DNA from: Ferdinandcohnia sp036965045
Lineage (GTDB): Bacteria; Bacillota; Bacilli; Bacillales; Bacillaceae_L
Assembly (NCBI RefSeq): GCF_036965045.1
Contig: NZ_JBALOV010000020.1
Location: 1 to 64,000 of the forward strand
DNA: 64,000 nt
Reading direction: 5' to 3'
Shown here one piece after another: positions 7,655 through 16,445 of the stretch. The notes under the pieces were generated by a model that saw only the letters and a program-made list of their open reading frames with translations, made no database searches and was not told the origin of the DNA. The position numbers were made by a program, and so were the translations under genes. Each line of letters starts with the position of its first letter. The first letter of the stretch is position 1.

Positions 7655-8947
7655 TTATGGGTATAATCGGTTTAACAGACGTGGGAATGGAATGGTTTCA
7701 CGTACATGTTCTACCCCACTAATCCATGCCACTGTTCTTTCTAGCCCTAATCCAAATCCTGAATGTGGAACAGAACCATATTTACGTAATTCTAAATACC
7801 ACTGGTACGCACCACTTGTTAAGCCATGCGCTTCGAGCTGTTGTTTTAAGAGTTCATAATCATGAATTCTCTCCGAACCTCCGATGATCTCCCCATATCC
7901 TTCAGGGGCAATTAAGTCCGCACATAGAACGACATCATCGCGGTCAGGTGCCGGCTGCATATAGAACGGCTTTATGCCCTTAGGGTAGTTTGTAATAAAT
8001 ACCGGTTTGTCATAGCTTTCAGCAATGGCTGTTTCATGGGGAGCCCCGAAGTCATCGCCCCACTTTATGTCATCAAAGCCCTTTTCATGTAAAAACTTAA
8101 TTGCTTCATCATAAGAAATGCGCGGAAATGGTGCCTTTATATTTTCAAGCTTCGAAACATCTCGACCCAATGTTTTTAATTCCAATTGACAATTTTTCAA
8201 GACGGACTGCACAATGTGAGAAACATATTCCTCTTGTACTTTTAAGCTTTCTTCATGCTCAGTGAAGGCCATTTCAGGCTCAATCATCCAGAACTCGATT
8301 AAATGACGTCTTGTTTTTGATTTTTCGGCACGGAATGTTGGACCAAAGGAGAACACTTTACCTAAAGCCATTGCTGCCGCTTCCATGTAAAGCTGACCAC
8401 TCTGTGAAAGGTAGGCATCTTCATCAAAGTATTTTGTGGCAAACAGCTCGGTTGTTCCTTCAGGTGCGCTTCCTGTCAAAATTGGCGGATCCACCTTCAC
8501 AAATCCATTATCATTGAAAAATTCATATGTTGCACGGATAATTTCATTACGGATTTTCATAACCGCATGCTGTCTCTTTGAACGAAGCCATAAATGACGG
8601 TGATCCATTAGGAACTCCGTACCATGTTCCTTTGGTGTAATTGGATAATCAACAGACTCATGAATAACGTCTATATTCGTGACTGTAAGCTCATAACCAA
8701 ACGGTGATCTTTCATCCTCCCTCACAACCCCTGTAACATATAGGGATGTTTCTTGTGTAATTGATTTTGCCTTCTGAAATACAACTTCATCCACTTCTGC
8801 TTTTACAACAACACCTTGGATAAAGCCTGTCCCATCACGAAGCTGCAAAAAGGCAATCTTACCGCTTGAGCGTTTATTCGCTAACCACGCACCGATTGTA
8901 ACCTCTTCACCTACATATTTATTAACCTCTGAAATAGTTGTTTTCAC
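7655..8947 (-). CDS. asnS: asparaginyl-tRNA synthetase
   Basis: It charges tRNA-Asn with asparagine. The 430-aa class IIb synthetase has an N-terminal OB-fold anticodon domain (about 1-110, with LQLRDGTGFIQGVV). The class II catalytic core follows: motif 2 FRAEKSKTRRHLIEFWMIE and motif 3 GFGLGLERTVAW. The short asparagine-type insertions rather than a bacterial AspRS GAD domain identify AsnRS. No T-box-like leader is obvious in the 140 bases upstream; that gap instead holds a palindromic element at 9031-9076. Confidence 0.96.
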   Translation of the reverse strand: MKTTISEVNKYVGEEVTIGAWLANKRSSGKIAFLQLRDGTGFIQGVVVKAEVDEVVFQKAKSITQETSLYVTGVVREDERSPFGYELTVTNIDVIHESVDYPITPKEHGTEFLMDHRHLWLRSKRQHAVMKIRNEIIRATYEFFNDNGFVKVDPPILTGSAPEGTTELFATKYFDEDAYLSQSGQLYMEAAAMALGKVFSFGPTFRAEKSKTRRHLIEFWMIEPEMAFTEHEESLKVQEEYVSHIVQSVLKNCQLELKTLGRDVSKLENIKAPFPRISYDEAIKFLHEKGFDDIKWGDDFGAPHETAIAESYDKPVFITNYPKGIKPFYMQPAPDRDDVVLCADLIAPEGYGEIIGGSERIHDYELLKQQLEAHGLTSGAYQWYLELRKYGSVPHSGFGLGLERTVAWISGVEHVRETIPFPRLLNRLYP

Positions 8948-9030
8948 AATTGTCCCTCCAAAACCGAAACCTTATGTATAAATTCCTTCCTTATTATACA
9001 TTTGTTAAGTCAACGAAGCAAGAAATACCA

Positions 9031-9076
9031 TGGGGACGGTCAATCTGGATGTAAGAACCAAATTGAATCGTCCCCA
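9031..9076. repeat. REP-like imperfect palindrome (GGGGACG ends)
   Basis: TGGGGACG at 9031-9038 is inverted as CGTCCCCA at 9069-9076. The interior is also symmetric: TCAAT pairs with ATTGA and TGG with CCA, separated by small mismatches, around a 9-nt loop. It lies between aspB and asnS with no T-run on minus, so it is not a standard terminator. GGGGACG-ended palindromes are a recognised style of dispersed repeat in Firmicutes; membership of such a family is inference. Confidence 0.65.
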
Positions 9077-9087
9077 ATTTTCACGAA

Positions 9088-10269
9088 TTACATTTTTTCT
9101 TCAACAAATTTATGAATACGTACGATTGCTTCTTCTAACTGTTCTAAAGAAGTTGCATAAGATAAGCGCATATTTTCAGGTGCACCAAAGCCTGACCCTG
9201 GAACAACTGCAACGAGTGCTTCCTCTAGCAAAGCCTTCGCAAAATCATCGACATTTTTATAACCTGATAATTCAGCTGATTTTTTTGCATTCGGAAATAA
9301 ATAGAATGCCCCTTGTGGTTTAATACATGAAATTCCAGGTATAGCCACTAATTTTTCATAAATCACATCCAAACGCTGTTCAAATGCCTGTCTCATCGTT
9401 TCAACAGGCTCTTGATCACCTTCATAAGCAGCAAGAGCCGCATATTGGGCAATGGAAGTTGGGTTTGAAATACTATGACTGGATAGATCTGTCATGCTCT
9501 TTATAATCTCCTGTGGGCCAGCCGCATAACCGATTCTCCACCCTGTCATTGAATGGGATTTAGAAAGACCATTAATGACAATCGTTTTTGCTTTTACTTC
9601 TTTACTTACTTGTGCAATTGATGTATGGGCAGCTCCAAAATACACAAGCTTTTCATAAATTTCGTCTGAAACAATCCAAACATTATGCTTTACACATAAT
9701 TCTCCAATTGCTTGTAATTCTTCTTTCGAATAAAGCATACCTGTTGGGTTACTTGGTGAATTTAAGATGAGAGCAACTGTTTTATCAGTGATTGCAGCTT
9801 CAAGTTGGTCTACAGTCACTTTAAAATGATTTTCTTCTTTACCTTCAACATATACTGGAACACCTTCTGCAAGCTTAACTTGCTCAGGATAGCTTACCCA
9901 ATATGGAGTTGGAATAATAACTTCATCATCTTTGTTTAGGATAACTTGGAACAGTGCATATAATACAAACTTCGCACCCGATCCAACAATCACTTCATTA
10001 GGCTTATATTCTAATTGTTGGTCATTTAAAAGCTTTTTACAGATGGCTTCTTTTAAGCCGGGTAATCCTGCCGAAGGTGTATATTTAGTATGGCCTTCCT
10101 TCATTGCTTTAACTGCTGCCTCGATTATATAATCAGGTGTGTTAAAATCTGGTTCACCTGCTCCAAGTCCAATTACATCATGACCAGCGGCTTTTAATTC
10201 TTTTGCTTTTGCTGTTATAGCAAGTGTTGAAGAAGGTGTTAAAGCTGCTACTCTGTTTGCTAATTTCAT
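9088..10269 (-). CDS. aspB: aspartate aminotransferase (class I, PLP)
   Basis: It interconverts aspartate/2-oxoglutarate and oxaloacetate/glutamate. It is a 393-aa fold-type I aminotransferase with NSPSNPTG (about 170-177), SDEIYEKLVY (201-210), the PLP lysine K237 in GLSKSHSMTGWRIGYAAGP, and a C-terminal Arg in ENMRLSYA for the substrate carboxylate. This is the Bacillus-type AspB (subgroup Ib), distinct from the enterobacterial AspC. Seventeen bases downstream of ypmB, so it is probably in the ypmA-ypmB-aspB transcript. Confidence 0.94.
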   Translation of the reverse strand: MKLANRVAALTPSSTLAITAKAKELKAAGHDVIGLGAGEPDFNTPDYIIEAAVKAMKEGHTKYTPSAGLPGLKEAICKKLLNDQQLEYKPNEVIVGSGAKFVLYALFQVILNKDDEVIIPTPYWVSYPEQVKLAEGVPVYVEGKEENHFKVTVDQLEAAITDKTVALILNSPSNPTGMLYSKEELQAIGELCVKHNVWIVSDEIYEKLVYFGAAHTSIAQVSKEVKAKTIVINGLSKSHSMTGWRIGYAAGPQEIIKSMTDLSSHSISNPTSIAQYAALAAYEGDQEPVETMRQAFEQRLDVIYEKLVAIPGISCIKPQGAFYLFPNAKKSAELSGYKNVDDFAKALLEEALVAVVPGSGFGAPENMRLSYATSLEQLEEAIVRIHKFVEEKM

Positions 10270-10286
10270 TGTATTCCCTCCACGTA

Positions 10287-10760
10287 TTATGGTTTGATTG
10301 AATTGCGATATTTGCCAGTTTCAAAATACAATTTATGGTAGGTCAAACGGTTATCACTACCAATATAAATAATTTCCCAAATTGGGATATTATCTTCGAT
10401 TCCAAGTTTTACGGAACGAATTTCTTTTGGATCACGCTCGTTTTTCAAAATAGAAATGGCTTCGTTTTCTGTAATGCCATCATGTTCAAAACGTGTTACT
10501 ATTTCCCCTTTTTTTTGTGGAATCCAAGCAATCATTTTTTCACCTTTATTATTTTTCCCAAAGACAACTTGATATGCTTTTGTTCCAAAATATGTATAAC
10601 TTTCTTCAATTGTATCAATCGGTGTCTTTTCAAGTGCAATCCGATTTCCAGCTGCTTCAGCTTTGTCTAATGGCTCTAGTGCTGTTTGATAAATATTGAC
10701 TCCCCCCCAAAATATAAAAACAAGGAGAAGAACGAGTATCCCGATTATCCATTTTTTCAT
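10287..10760 (-). CDS. ypmB: YpmB membrane-anchored protein (DUF5590, PepSY-like)
   Basis: A 157-aa protein with one N-terminal membrane segment (about 3-22) and an extracytoplasmic domain showing two short repeats of the PepSY type, with segments like KAYQVVFGKNNKGEKM and WEIIYIGSDNRLTYH. The family sits between ypmA and aspB in Bacilli and has no firmly known function; PepSY-like domains often contact or inhibit proteases, which is only suggestive. The start follows a weak ribosome site directly after ypmA. Confidence 0.85.
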   Translation of the reverse strand: MKKWIIGILVLLLVFIFWGGVNIYQTALEPLDKAEAAGNRIALEKTPIDTIEESYTYFGTKAYQVVFGKNNKGEKMIAWIPQKKGEIVTRFEHDGITENEAISILKNERDPKEIRSVKLGIEDNIPIWEIIYIGSDNRLTYHKLYFETGKYRNSIKP

Positions 10761-10774
10761 ATTTAATCACTACT

Positions 10775-10945
10775 TTACGTACGATAAATTGTGAAAACTG
10801 CTTTATTTTGATCTTCACGATCAAGTGCAAGGCCAAACATGAGATCTTCATGCTTTAATGTACGATTTAACAAATCAACAATTTTATATAAATCAGGAGT
10901 ATTTTGAATTTTTACAGTCGATAGAACTTCTATCTTACTTTCCAA
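10775..10945 (-). CDS. ypmA: YpmA family protein (DUF4264)
   Basis: A 56-aa protein starting with TTG, reading MESKIEVLSTVKIQNTPDLY and ending in AVFTIYRT. It closely matches the short, conserved YpmA protein of Bacilli, of unknown function. GGGAGAG lies about 7 bases before the TTG. It is the first gene of ypmA-ypmB-aspB, with a promoter about 115 bases upstream. Confidence 0.88.
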   Translation of the reverse strand: MESKIEVLSTVKIQNTPDLYKIVDLLNRTLKHEDLMFGLALDREDQNKAVFTIYRT

Positions 10946-11066
10946 GCAAGAGCTCTCCCTTCATTCATCACAAATTTTACTACTCATACGATTTCTCACA
11001 TACGGCAACAATAGTAGTACTACAACATTACAGTTGAAGTTGTCTTACATTATATTGCCTTACATC

Positions 11067-11094
11067 ATTATAACAGGTGTATTACCATTAACAA
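11067..11094 (-). promoter_or_regulatory. sigma-A-like promoter of ypmA-ypmB-aspB
   Basis: On the minus strand TTGTTA (11094-11089), a 16-bp spacer and a perfect TATAAT (11072-11067) lie upstream of ypmA. This predicts a leader of about 115 bases. Confidence 0.55.
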
Positions 11095-11136
11095 TACAGT
11101 TTTCCAATAAAAATTAACTCCTAATCCCATGCCTTT

Positions 11137-11172
11137 ACCTGTCTTTTGACAGGTCCTTTTTAATTTTTTTAT
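11137..11172 (+). terminator. orphan plus-strand terminator-like hairpin beside dinG
   Basis: ACCTGTC (11137-11143), TTTT, GACAGGT (11148-11154), then CCTTTTT and a T-rich tract to 11172. The T-run is on the plus strand, although both neighbouring genes are on minus. On minus the stem is followed by A-rich sequence, so it does not look like a dinG terminator. Confidence 0.4.
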
Positions 11173-11173
11173 T

Positions 11174-13945
11174 TCAAAGCCATTCGTCTGCATGCTCTAA
11201 TAGCTCAGGTAGTGATTTTTGGAGAAGTTTCATTTTCGGAACGGAAGAAAGAAACTTTTTCCCATAGCCTGTTGTGACAATTCTTCTGTCTAAGATAAAA
11301 ATAATCCCTTTATCCTTTTCAGACCGTATTAGCCGACCTACACCTTGTTTAAAACGAATAACTGCTTCTGGCAGCGAGAGGTCTCTAAAGGAATCTCCCC
11401 CGTTTCCTTCAATTTCCTTAGCGCGAACAGCGAAAATTGGATCATTTGGTGGAGCGAAAGGAAGTCTGACGATAATGAGTGCACTTAAGTCTTCTCCAGG
11501 AATATCTACGCCCTCCCAAAAACTACTGGTTCCGAGAAGTATCGCCTTATCAAACGCCTGAAAATTTTTCGTTAATTTTGCCCGACTTCCACCGCTTATA
11601 CTCTGGGCAATCAGAACGAATTGATCGAGGTAAACCGAACTTTTTAAATTCAGATACGTTTTATGCAACATATCATATGAAGTAAATAGGACAAGCATTC
11701 GTCCATTAGTTTTAATCGCAATTTGTGCAATGTGGTCTGAAATAGAGTTAACAAATTCATCCTGCGAAACGGCATTTACAAGTGGTATGTCAGTTGGCAC
11801 CATTAGTGCTGCTTGACGCTCAAAATCAAAGGGTGACGGAATCGATAACGTAATCGGCTGGAAATCAGCTAAGCCGAGTTTTTCAATCATATAGTCAAAG
11901 GAATCATCAACCGTTAATGTTGCTGAAGTCATAACCACACTTTTCTTATAAGCAAACAATTGGTCAGCTAAAAAATCTGAGATATCTCTCGGTTCTGCAA
12001 AAAGGGTTGCTGAATTAACAGGACCTTTTGGGTCAATTTCGATCCAAGTCATTTGATTCTTCTTGTCCCCAATAATCCTATCAATTATAGAACACTTATC
12101 CACCAATAAATCAATGCTCAAAATATAATCATTTAATACACCAAACTGTAACGGCGTTAATAAAGACTTATTTTGAATCATGAGTTCCTTTTGATATTTA
12201 ACTTTATTAACAAGCTCTTTTATTAAAATGTATAGTTTTTTAAGCTGCTCATTGGCTTCCTGCCAGTGTTCACCATGTTCATTGCCGGAATGAAGGATAT
12301 ATTGAATTCGTTTCTTATCATTTTCTTCTGTCTTTTTTAGTAAGACATGACTGCGTATCATGCGAAAGAATTCATTTACTGACATTCTGATATCCTTGAT
12401 GATTTGATTAACATGAGAAAAGGATTCAGTATCAAAGCCAATGCGTTCCATAAGTTTTAATGACTTTGAAAGCAAATCATTTGTCTCAAGGAGCCCAATT
12501 CTCATGAGTACCGAATGAATCGATAAATAATGAATTTGCAAGCCCGCCTGTCGTTTAGCAAGAGCTTCAAAATGATGCGCCTCATCCATGATTAAGTAAT
12601 CATATGGCGGAAGAATATCAAAATGTTTGTCTATATCTTGTAAAAGTAAAGCATGATTTGTAATGACGACATCAGCGCTTTCAGCCGTTTGCCTTGCTTT
12701 TTGATAAAAACATCTTGATTCCCAGATTGTGTCTTCAAATCCTGGATTTTCGATTGTAGTTTTAACCCGCTCCCATAAAAGCCTCCCACCTGATGGTAAA
12801 TTTATTTCGTCAATATCCCCCGTTTCAGTTTCTGTTAACCAAACTAAAATTTGCGCCTTCGTTAACACCTCATCATAATTATCCGTGTTTTCATAAAGAC
12901 TCTGTTCAAACTTTCGTAACGAGAGGTAATTCCCTCTGCCTTTTAAAAGTGCTACATTAAAATCAAAAGAAAGGATCTCTTGCATTGTTGCCACATCCTT
13001 TTCTAATAGCTGATGTTGCAACTGTAGAGTATTCGTACTTATCATGCAACGCCCCTTCGTTTTGGATATATAGATTGCAGGTAACAAATAGGCAATTGAC
13101 TTTCCTATCCCGGTTCCTGCTTCAATCATCGCATGTTGGTTTGTTTCTAATGCATGATGTATCGTTTGAACCATTTCGAATTGACCTTGACGGAATGAAA
13201 AATCGTGTAACACTGAGTGAAAAATCTCTGTATATGTATGGCTTTTTTGTTTTCGTTTTTGTTGTCTTTGTGTCGTTCTCTTTTGTAATGCAAGACCACG
13301 ATAAATGTCAAATTTTAGATTTGTATCAACTCGGCTTGATTTTTCATCTAAAATTTCTTTTAAGATTTCACGAATATCACTTTTGAAATAAATGGATAGG
13401 GAATAAAGCTTTTGAACTGTAACAAGTGGTAGTCGCTCGATTTTATCTAAAATTTTCATAAGAATTTCAGCTGTTACTTCAGCATCACTATCGGCTTGAT
13501 GAGGATTTTCATGTGTTAATGATAGAGATTCAGCGAGCTGTCCTAGTTTATAGCTATCGGCTAAAGGAAGCATTACCCTAGAAAGTTCAACTGTATCAAT
13601 CGTCAGACAATGAAAATTTTCAAACCCACATTGAGCTAATTCTTCCTGTAAAAACGAATAATCAAAAGGAACATTGTGAGCAACAAAATAAGAATCCTGA
13701 AACATTGAAATAATTTCAGGCGCAACAATTGAAAAATCAGGTGCATTCGCAACAACTTCATTAGAAATACCCGTAAATTGCTCGATAAAAATTGGGATGT
13801 CTTGCTTTGGATTGACGAAGGTAGCAAATCTCTCAATAATTTCCCCATCTTCAATCACGACCGCTGCAAACTGGATGATTTTATCACCCTTTTTTGGAGA
13901 GTTCCCGGTTGTTTCTAGGTCTACTACGACAAAGCGTTTATTCAT
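11174..13945 (-). CDS. dinG: DinG-type helicase with N-terminal 3'-5' exonuclease domain
   Basis: This 923-aa protein joins a DnaQ-type exonuclease (about 1-165; VVVDLETTG with D9 and E11, and HQADSDAEVT) to an XPD/DinG-like superfamily 2 helicase with EAGTGIGKS (Walker A, about 275-283), MDEAHHFE (about 455), SATLTVDDSFDY and a C-terminal GVGRLIRSEKD motif VI. The four iron-sulphur cysteines of E. coli DinG are not visible between Walker A and DEAH. That agrees with the Firmicute form, reported as a nuclease rather than a strong helicase. ATG at 13945 has GGAGG 8 bases upstream. It is the last gene after panBCD. Confidence 0.93.
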   Translation of the reverse strand: MNKRFVVVDLETTGNSPKKGDKIIQFAAVVIEDGEIIERFATFVNPKQDIPIFIEQFTGISNEVVANAPDFSIVAPEIISMFQDSYFVAHNVPFDYSFLQEELAQCGFENFHCLTIDTVELSRVMLPLADSYKLGQLAESLSLTHENPHQADSDAEVTAEILMKILDKIERLPLVTVQKLYSLSIYFKSDIREILKEILDEKSSRVDTNLKFDIYRGLALQKRTTQRQQKRKQKSHTYTEIFHSVLHDFSFRQGQFEMVQTIHHALETNQHAMIEAGTGIGKSIAYLLPAIYISKTKGRCMISTNTLQLQHQLLEKDVATMQEILSFDFNVALLKGRGNYLSLRKFEQSLYENTDNYDEVLTKAQILVWLTETETGDIDEINLPSGGRLLWERVKTTIENPGFEDTIWESRCFYQKARQTAESADVVITNHALLLQDIDKHFDILPPYDYLIMDEAHHFEALAKRQAGLQIHYLSIHSVLMRIGLLETNDLLSKSLKLMERIGFDTESFSHVNQIIKDIRMSVNEFFRMIRSHVLLKKTEENDKKRIQYILHSGNEHGEHWQEANEQLKKLYILIKELVNKVKYQKELMIQNKSLLTPLQFGVLNDYILSIDLLVDKCSIIDRIIGDKKNQMTWIEIDPKGPVNSATLFAEPRDISDFLADQLFAYKKSVVMTSATLTVDDSFDYMIEKLGLADFQPITLSIPSPFDFERQAALMVPTDIPLVNAVSQDEFVNSISDHIAQIAIKTNGRMLVLFTSYDMLHKTYLNLKSSVYLDQFVLIAQSISGGSRAKLTKNFQAFDKAILLGTSSFWEGVDIPGEDLSALIIVRLPFAPPNDPIFAVRAKEIEGNGGDSFRDLSLPEAVIRFKQGVGRLIRSEKDKGIIFILDRRIVTTGYGKKFLSSVPKMKLLQKSLPELLEHADEWL

Positions 13946-13961
13946 TGGTGCCACCTCCCTA

Positions 13962-13988
13962 ACACAAACGCCCCCATACTGGGGGCGT
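13962..13988 (-). terminator. GC-rich hairpin between panD and dinG
   Basis: An 8-bp perfect stem (13968-13975/13981-13988, 5-nt loop) is followed on minus by TTTGTGTT. It looks like a weak terminator or an attenuator that would lower dinG read-through from panBCD. Confidence 0.55.
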
Positions 13989-13997
13989 CAATACCAT

Positions 13998-14381
13998 TTA
14001 TAAAACAGTTGCAGCTGGTTCTTCAAAAATTAATTCTTTAATTTGATTGTTTTTGTTCATAATTGCTACCCGTGGCTTGTGATCTGCCAATTTTTCCTCA
14101 GGTACTATCACATATGAAATGACAATTATGACATCCCCCTCTTGTACAAGACGAGCGGCAGCACCATTTAAACAAAATACTCCGCTTCCTCTTTCACCAG
14201 GGATGATATATGTTTCAAGTCGAGCCCCATTATTATTATTTACAATTTGAACTTTTTCATTAGCAACCATTCCGACTGCATCTAATATGTCTTCATCTAT
14301 TGTAATACTACCTACATAGTTTAAATTTGCTTCTGTTACCCGTGCTCTGTGAATTTTAGCGTTCATCATTGTTCGAAACAT
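13998..14381 (-). CDS. panD: aspartate 1-decarboxylase precursor
   Basis: It makes beta-alanine from aspartate for pantothenate synthesis. The 127-aa proenzyme self-cleaves at G24-S25 (YVGSITID) to create the pyruvoyl group. Substrate-site residues are present (K9 in MNAKIHRARVT and the conserved GAAARLVQEGDVIIV). Last of the panB-panC-panD cluster, 54 bases after panC. Confidence 0.97.
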   Translation of the reverse strand: MFRTMMNAKIHRARVTEANLNYVGSITIDEDILDAVGMVANEKVQIVNNNNGARLETYIIPGERGSGVFCLNGAAARLVQEGDVIIVISYVIVPEEKLADHKPRVAIMNKNNQIKELIFEEPAATVL

Positions 14382-14434
14382 GATGCTCCCCCTTGAATCT
14401 TCAAGATTTTCTATTAAGATTCACCAAAAAAATA

Positions 14435-15280
14435 TTATATGTCAAAAGTTATATTATCAATAAGTCTTGCTTTTGTAAACTTGACAGCGATGGCAATGAT
14501 GATTTTTCCAGTTAACTCTGAAAGCTCATCAAGCTCAGGATAACTATACATTTCAACATAATCAATAACACCTGAAGTGTGGTCTTTGATTTGTTTTTTT
14601 ATTAATTCCTCAATTTGTTTAGGATTTCGTTGTCCTTTTTCTATTTCTCGTTTAGCCAGTTGAAGACTCTCATAAAGTCTTGGTGCTTCTGCTCGTTCTT
14701 GCGCGGTTAAATTGACATTGCGTGAGCTTTTAGCAAGGCCGTCCTCCTCTCTGACTATTTCCACTGGAACGAGGGTTATCGGAAAATTAAAATCTGTAAT
14801 TAAACCATCTACAACGGCTACCTGCTGAGCGTCTTTTAAGCCAAAATAAGCGCGGTCCGGTTGTACGATATTAAATAATTTGATCAGTACTGTGGCAACT
14901 CCGTCAAAATGACCGTTTCTCTGTCTGCCACATAATACATTAATCCTTGAATGGACGACTGCTGTAAGAGACATTTTTGTTGGATACATTTCTTCCGTAC
15001 TTGGGTGAAATAAAACATCTACACCATTGTTTTCTGCAAGTTTGCTATCCCTCTCAAAATCACGTGGATAGGAATCAAAATCCTCATTTGGACCAAATTG
15101 AAGTGGATTCACAAAAATACTCACAGCTAACACATCATTCTCACTTCTTGCCTTATTCATTAAGGATAAATGCCCTTCATGAAGATAGCCCATTGTAGGT
15201 ACAAATCCGATTGTTTTCCCTTCTTGCTTCAATGATTGAATATAGTGCTGCATTTCCTTGATTGATGTAATGACTTTCAT
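14435..15280 (-). CDS. panC: pantothenate synthetase
   Basis: It joins pantoate to beta-alanine using ATP. The 281-aa protein shows the HIGH-type nucleotidyl-transfer motif PTMGYLHEGHLSL (about 29-41), the QFGPNEDFDSYPRD block and the KSSRNVNLT motif near 190. It begins 2 bases after the panB stop, so the two are translationally coupled. Confidence 0.97.
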   Translation of the reverse strand: MKVITSIKEMQHYIQSLKQEGKTIGFVPTMGYLHEGHLSLMNKARSENDVLAVSIFVNPLQFGPNEDFDSYPRDFERDSKLAENNGVDVLFHPSTEEMYPTKMSLTAVVHSRINVLCGRQRNGHFDGVATVLIKLFNIVQPDRAYFGLKDAQQVAVVDGLITDFNFPITLVPVEIVREEDGLAKSSRNVNLTAQERAEAPRLYESLQLAKREIEKGQRNPKQIEELIKKQIKDHTSGVIDYVEMYSYPELDELSELTGKIIIAIAVKFTKARLIDNITFDI

Positions 15281-15282
15281 GT

Positions 15283-16116
15283 TTATTTTCCCCCATAAAG
15301 GCTAGCAAGCTCTTCTTCCTTCATTGTGTACGTATGCTTTTCTTCTGGGAATGAACGTGCTTTTACCTCTTCCACATAATTTGATAGCCCTTGTAAAATT
15401 GGTTCATTCACTGAAACATATTGTTTTACGAACTTTGGAACACGATCGACCCCATATGAAATAACATCATGGAATACGAGAACCTGACCATCCGTGTGGT
15501 TTCCGGCGCCAATCCCGATTGTAGGAATCGAAATATGATTTGTTACTTCTTCTCCTAATTGTTTTGGTACGCATTCCAATACAAGTGCAATAGCTCCCGC
15601 TTCTTCAACTTTTTTCGCATCTTCAATTAACTGTCTTGCACTTTCTGCGTCTTTGCCTTGTACCTTATACCCACCTAAAACACCTACAGCTTGTGGTGTT
15701 AAACCTAAATGAGCAACAACAGGAATTCCTGCTTCCGTTAAAGCAGAAATTGTATAGATGACATCTTTTGCTCCTTCAACTTTAACAGCTTGTGCTCCTG
15801 ATTCTTGAATAATCCGTGCGGCATTTCTCAAGGTTTCTGAACGCGAAACATGATAAGACATAAATGGCATATCCGTGACAATAAATGTGTCCTTTGCACC
15901 ACGTTTTACGGCCTTCGTATGATGAATCATATCGTCTACCGTTACTGGAATAGTAGAATCATAGCCTAAAACAACCATCCCTAATGAATCACCGACAAGG
16001 ATCATATCCACACCCGCTTCTTCCGCTAACTTAGCAGATGGATAATCATAGGCTGTCAACATAACGATTGGCTCTTTCCTTTGTTTCATTTTCAAAAATT
16101 CCGTTGTTTGTTTCAT
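15283..16116 (-). CDS. panB: 3-methyl-2-oxobutanoate hydroxymethyltransferase
   Basis: First committed step to pantoate: it transfers a hydroxymethyl group from methylene-tetrahydrofolate to ketoisovalerate. The 277-aa TIM-barrel protein has the conserved VGDSLGMVVLG (metal-binding Asp), HLGLTPQ and GIGAG loops. Two adjacent ATGs occur; the second (16116) has better spacing to AGGAGG. It heads panBCD. Confidence 0.96.
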   Translation of the reverse strand: MKQTTEFLKMKQRKEPIVMLTAYDYPSAKLAEEAGVDMILVGDSLGMVVLGYDSTIPVTVDDMIHHTKAVKRGAKDTFIVTDMPFMSYHVSRSETLRNAARIIQESGAQAVKVEGAKDVIYTISALTEAGIPVVAHLGLTPQAVGVLGGYKVQGKDAESARQLIEDAKKVEEAGAIALVLECVPKQLGEEVTNHISIPTIGIGAGNHTDGQVLVFHDVISYGVDRVPKFVKQYVSVNEPILQGLSNYVEEVKARSFPEEKHTYTMKEEELASLYGGK

Positions 16117-16240
16117 CATTTTCCTCCTTTTGGCTTTTAGAAAGTAATCAAACCTTCTTTAAAGTCGCCTTGCTCAAGTGTTCACCCGAGTTTTCCTAAA
16201 AAGAGGAGATGAAAAGACCGATCGTGGTAGTATTTAAAAG

Positions 16241-16277
16241 TAAAAAATCCTTCTTTCAAAAAAGAGAAAGAAGGATT
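16241..16277 (-). terminator. terminator of the dapB-birA operon
   Basis: A 12-bp perfect stem (16246-16257/16266-16277, 8-nt loop) with a T-run on minus. It lies about 170 bases past the birA stop, so the transcript has a long 3' tail. Confidence 0.75.
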
Positions 16278-16281
16278 AAAC

Positions 16282-16368
16282 ATGAATAAGTTCGGTAAAT
16301 TTCATCCCTCTGTCCCAGTCCAATGGATCAAGGCAGAATACAATTGTGAATTGCATTGCAAAAAATAA
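16282..16368 (+). CDS. possible 28-aa peptide, very tentative
   Basis: A short plus-strand frame MNKFGKFHPSVPVQWIKAEY continues to a two-Cys C-terminus (CELHCKK). AAGGA lies a few bases before the ATG, but that purine run is also the right arm of the birA terminator stem, so the ribosome site may be accidental. I know no such peptide and see no promoter. It lies in the 330-base gap between birA and panB, which otherwise holds only the terminator. Confidence 0.2.
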   Translation: MNKFGKFHPSVPVQWIKAEYNCELHCKK

Positions 16369-16445
16369 AAAGCTTGGTGTAGTTCCAAAAAGGATACCAC
16401 CCATTATTATGAATTATATAAAAGATTCACATTTTTTTCTACACT

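Noticed and set aside
8948..9087. T-box leader for asnS
   Set aside because: The gap is too short, and no specifier loop or T-box sequence is seen; it holds the REP-like palindrome instead.
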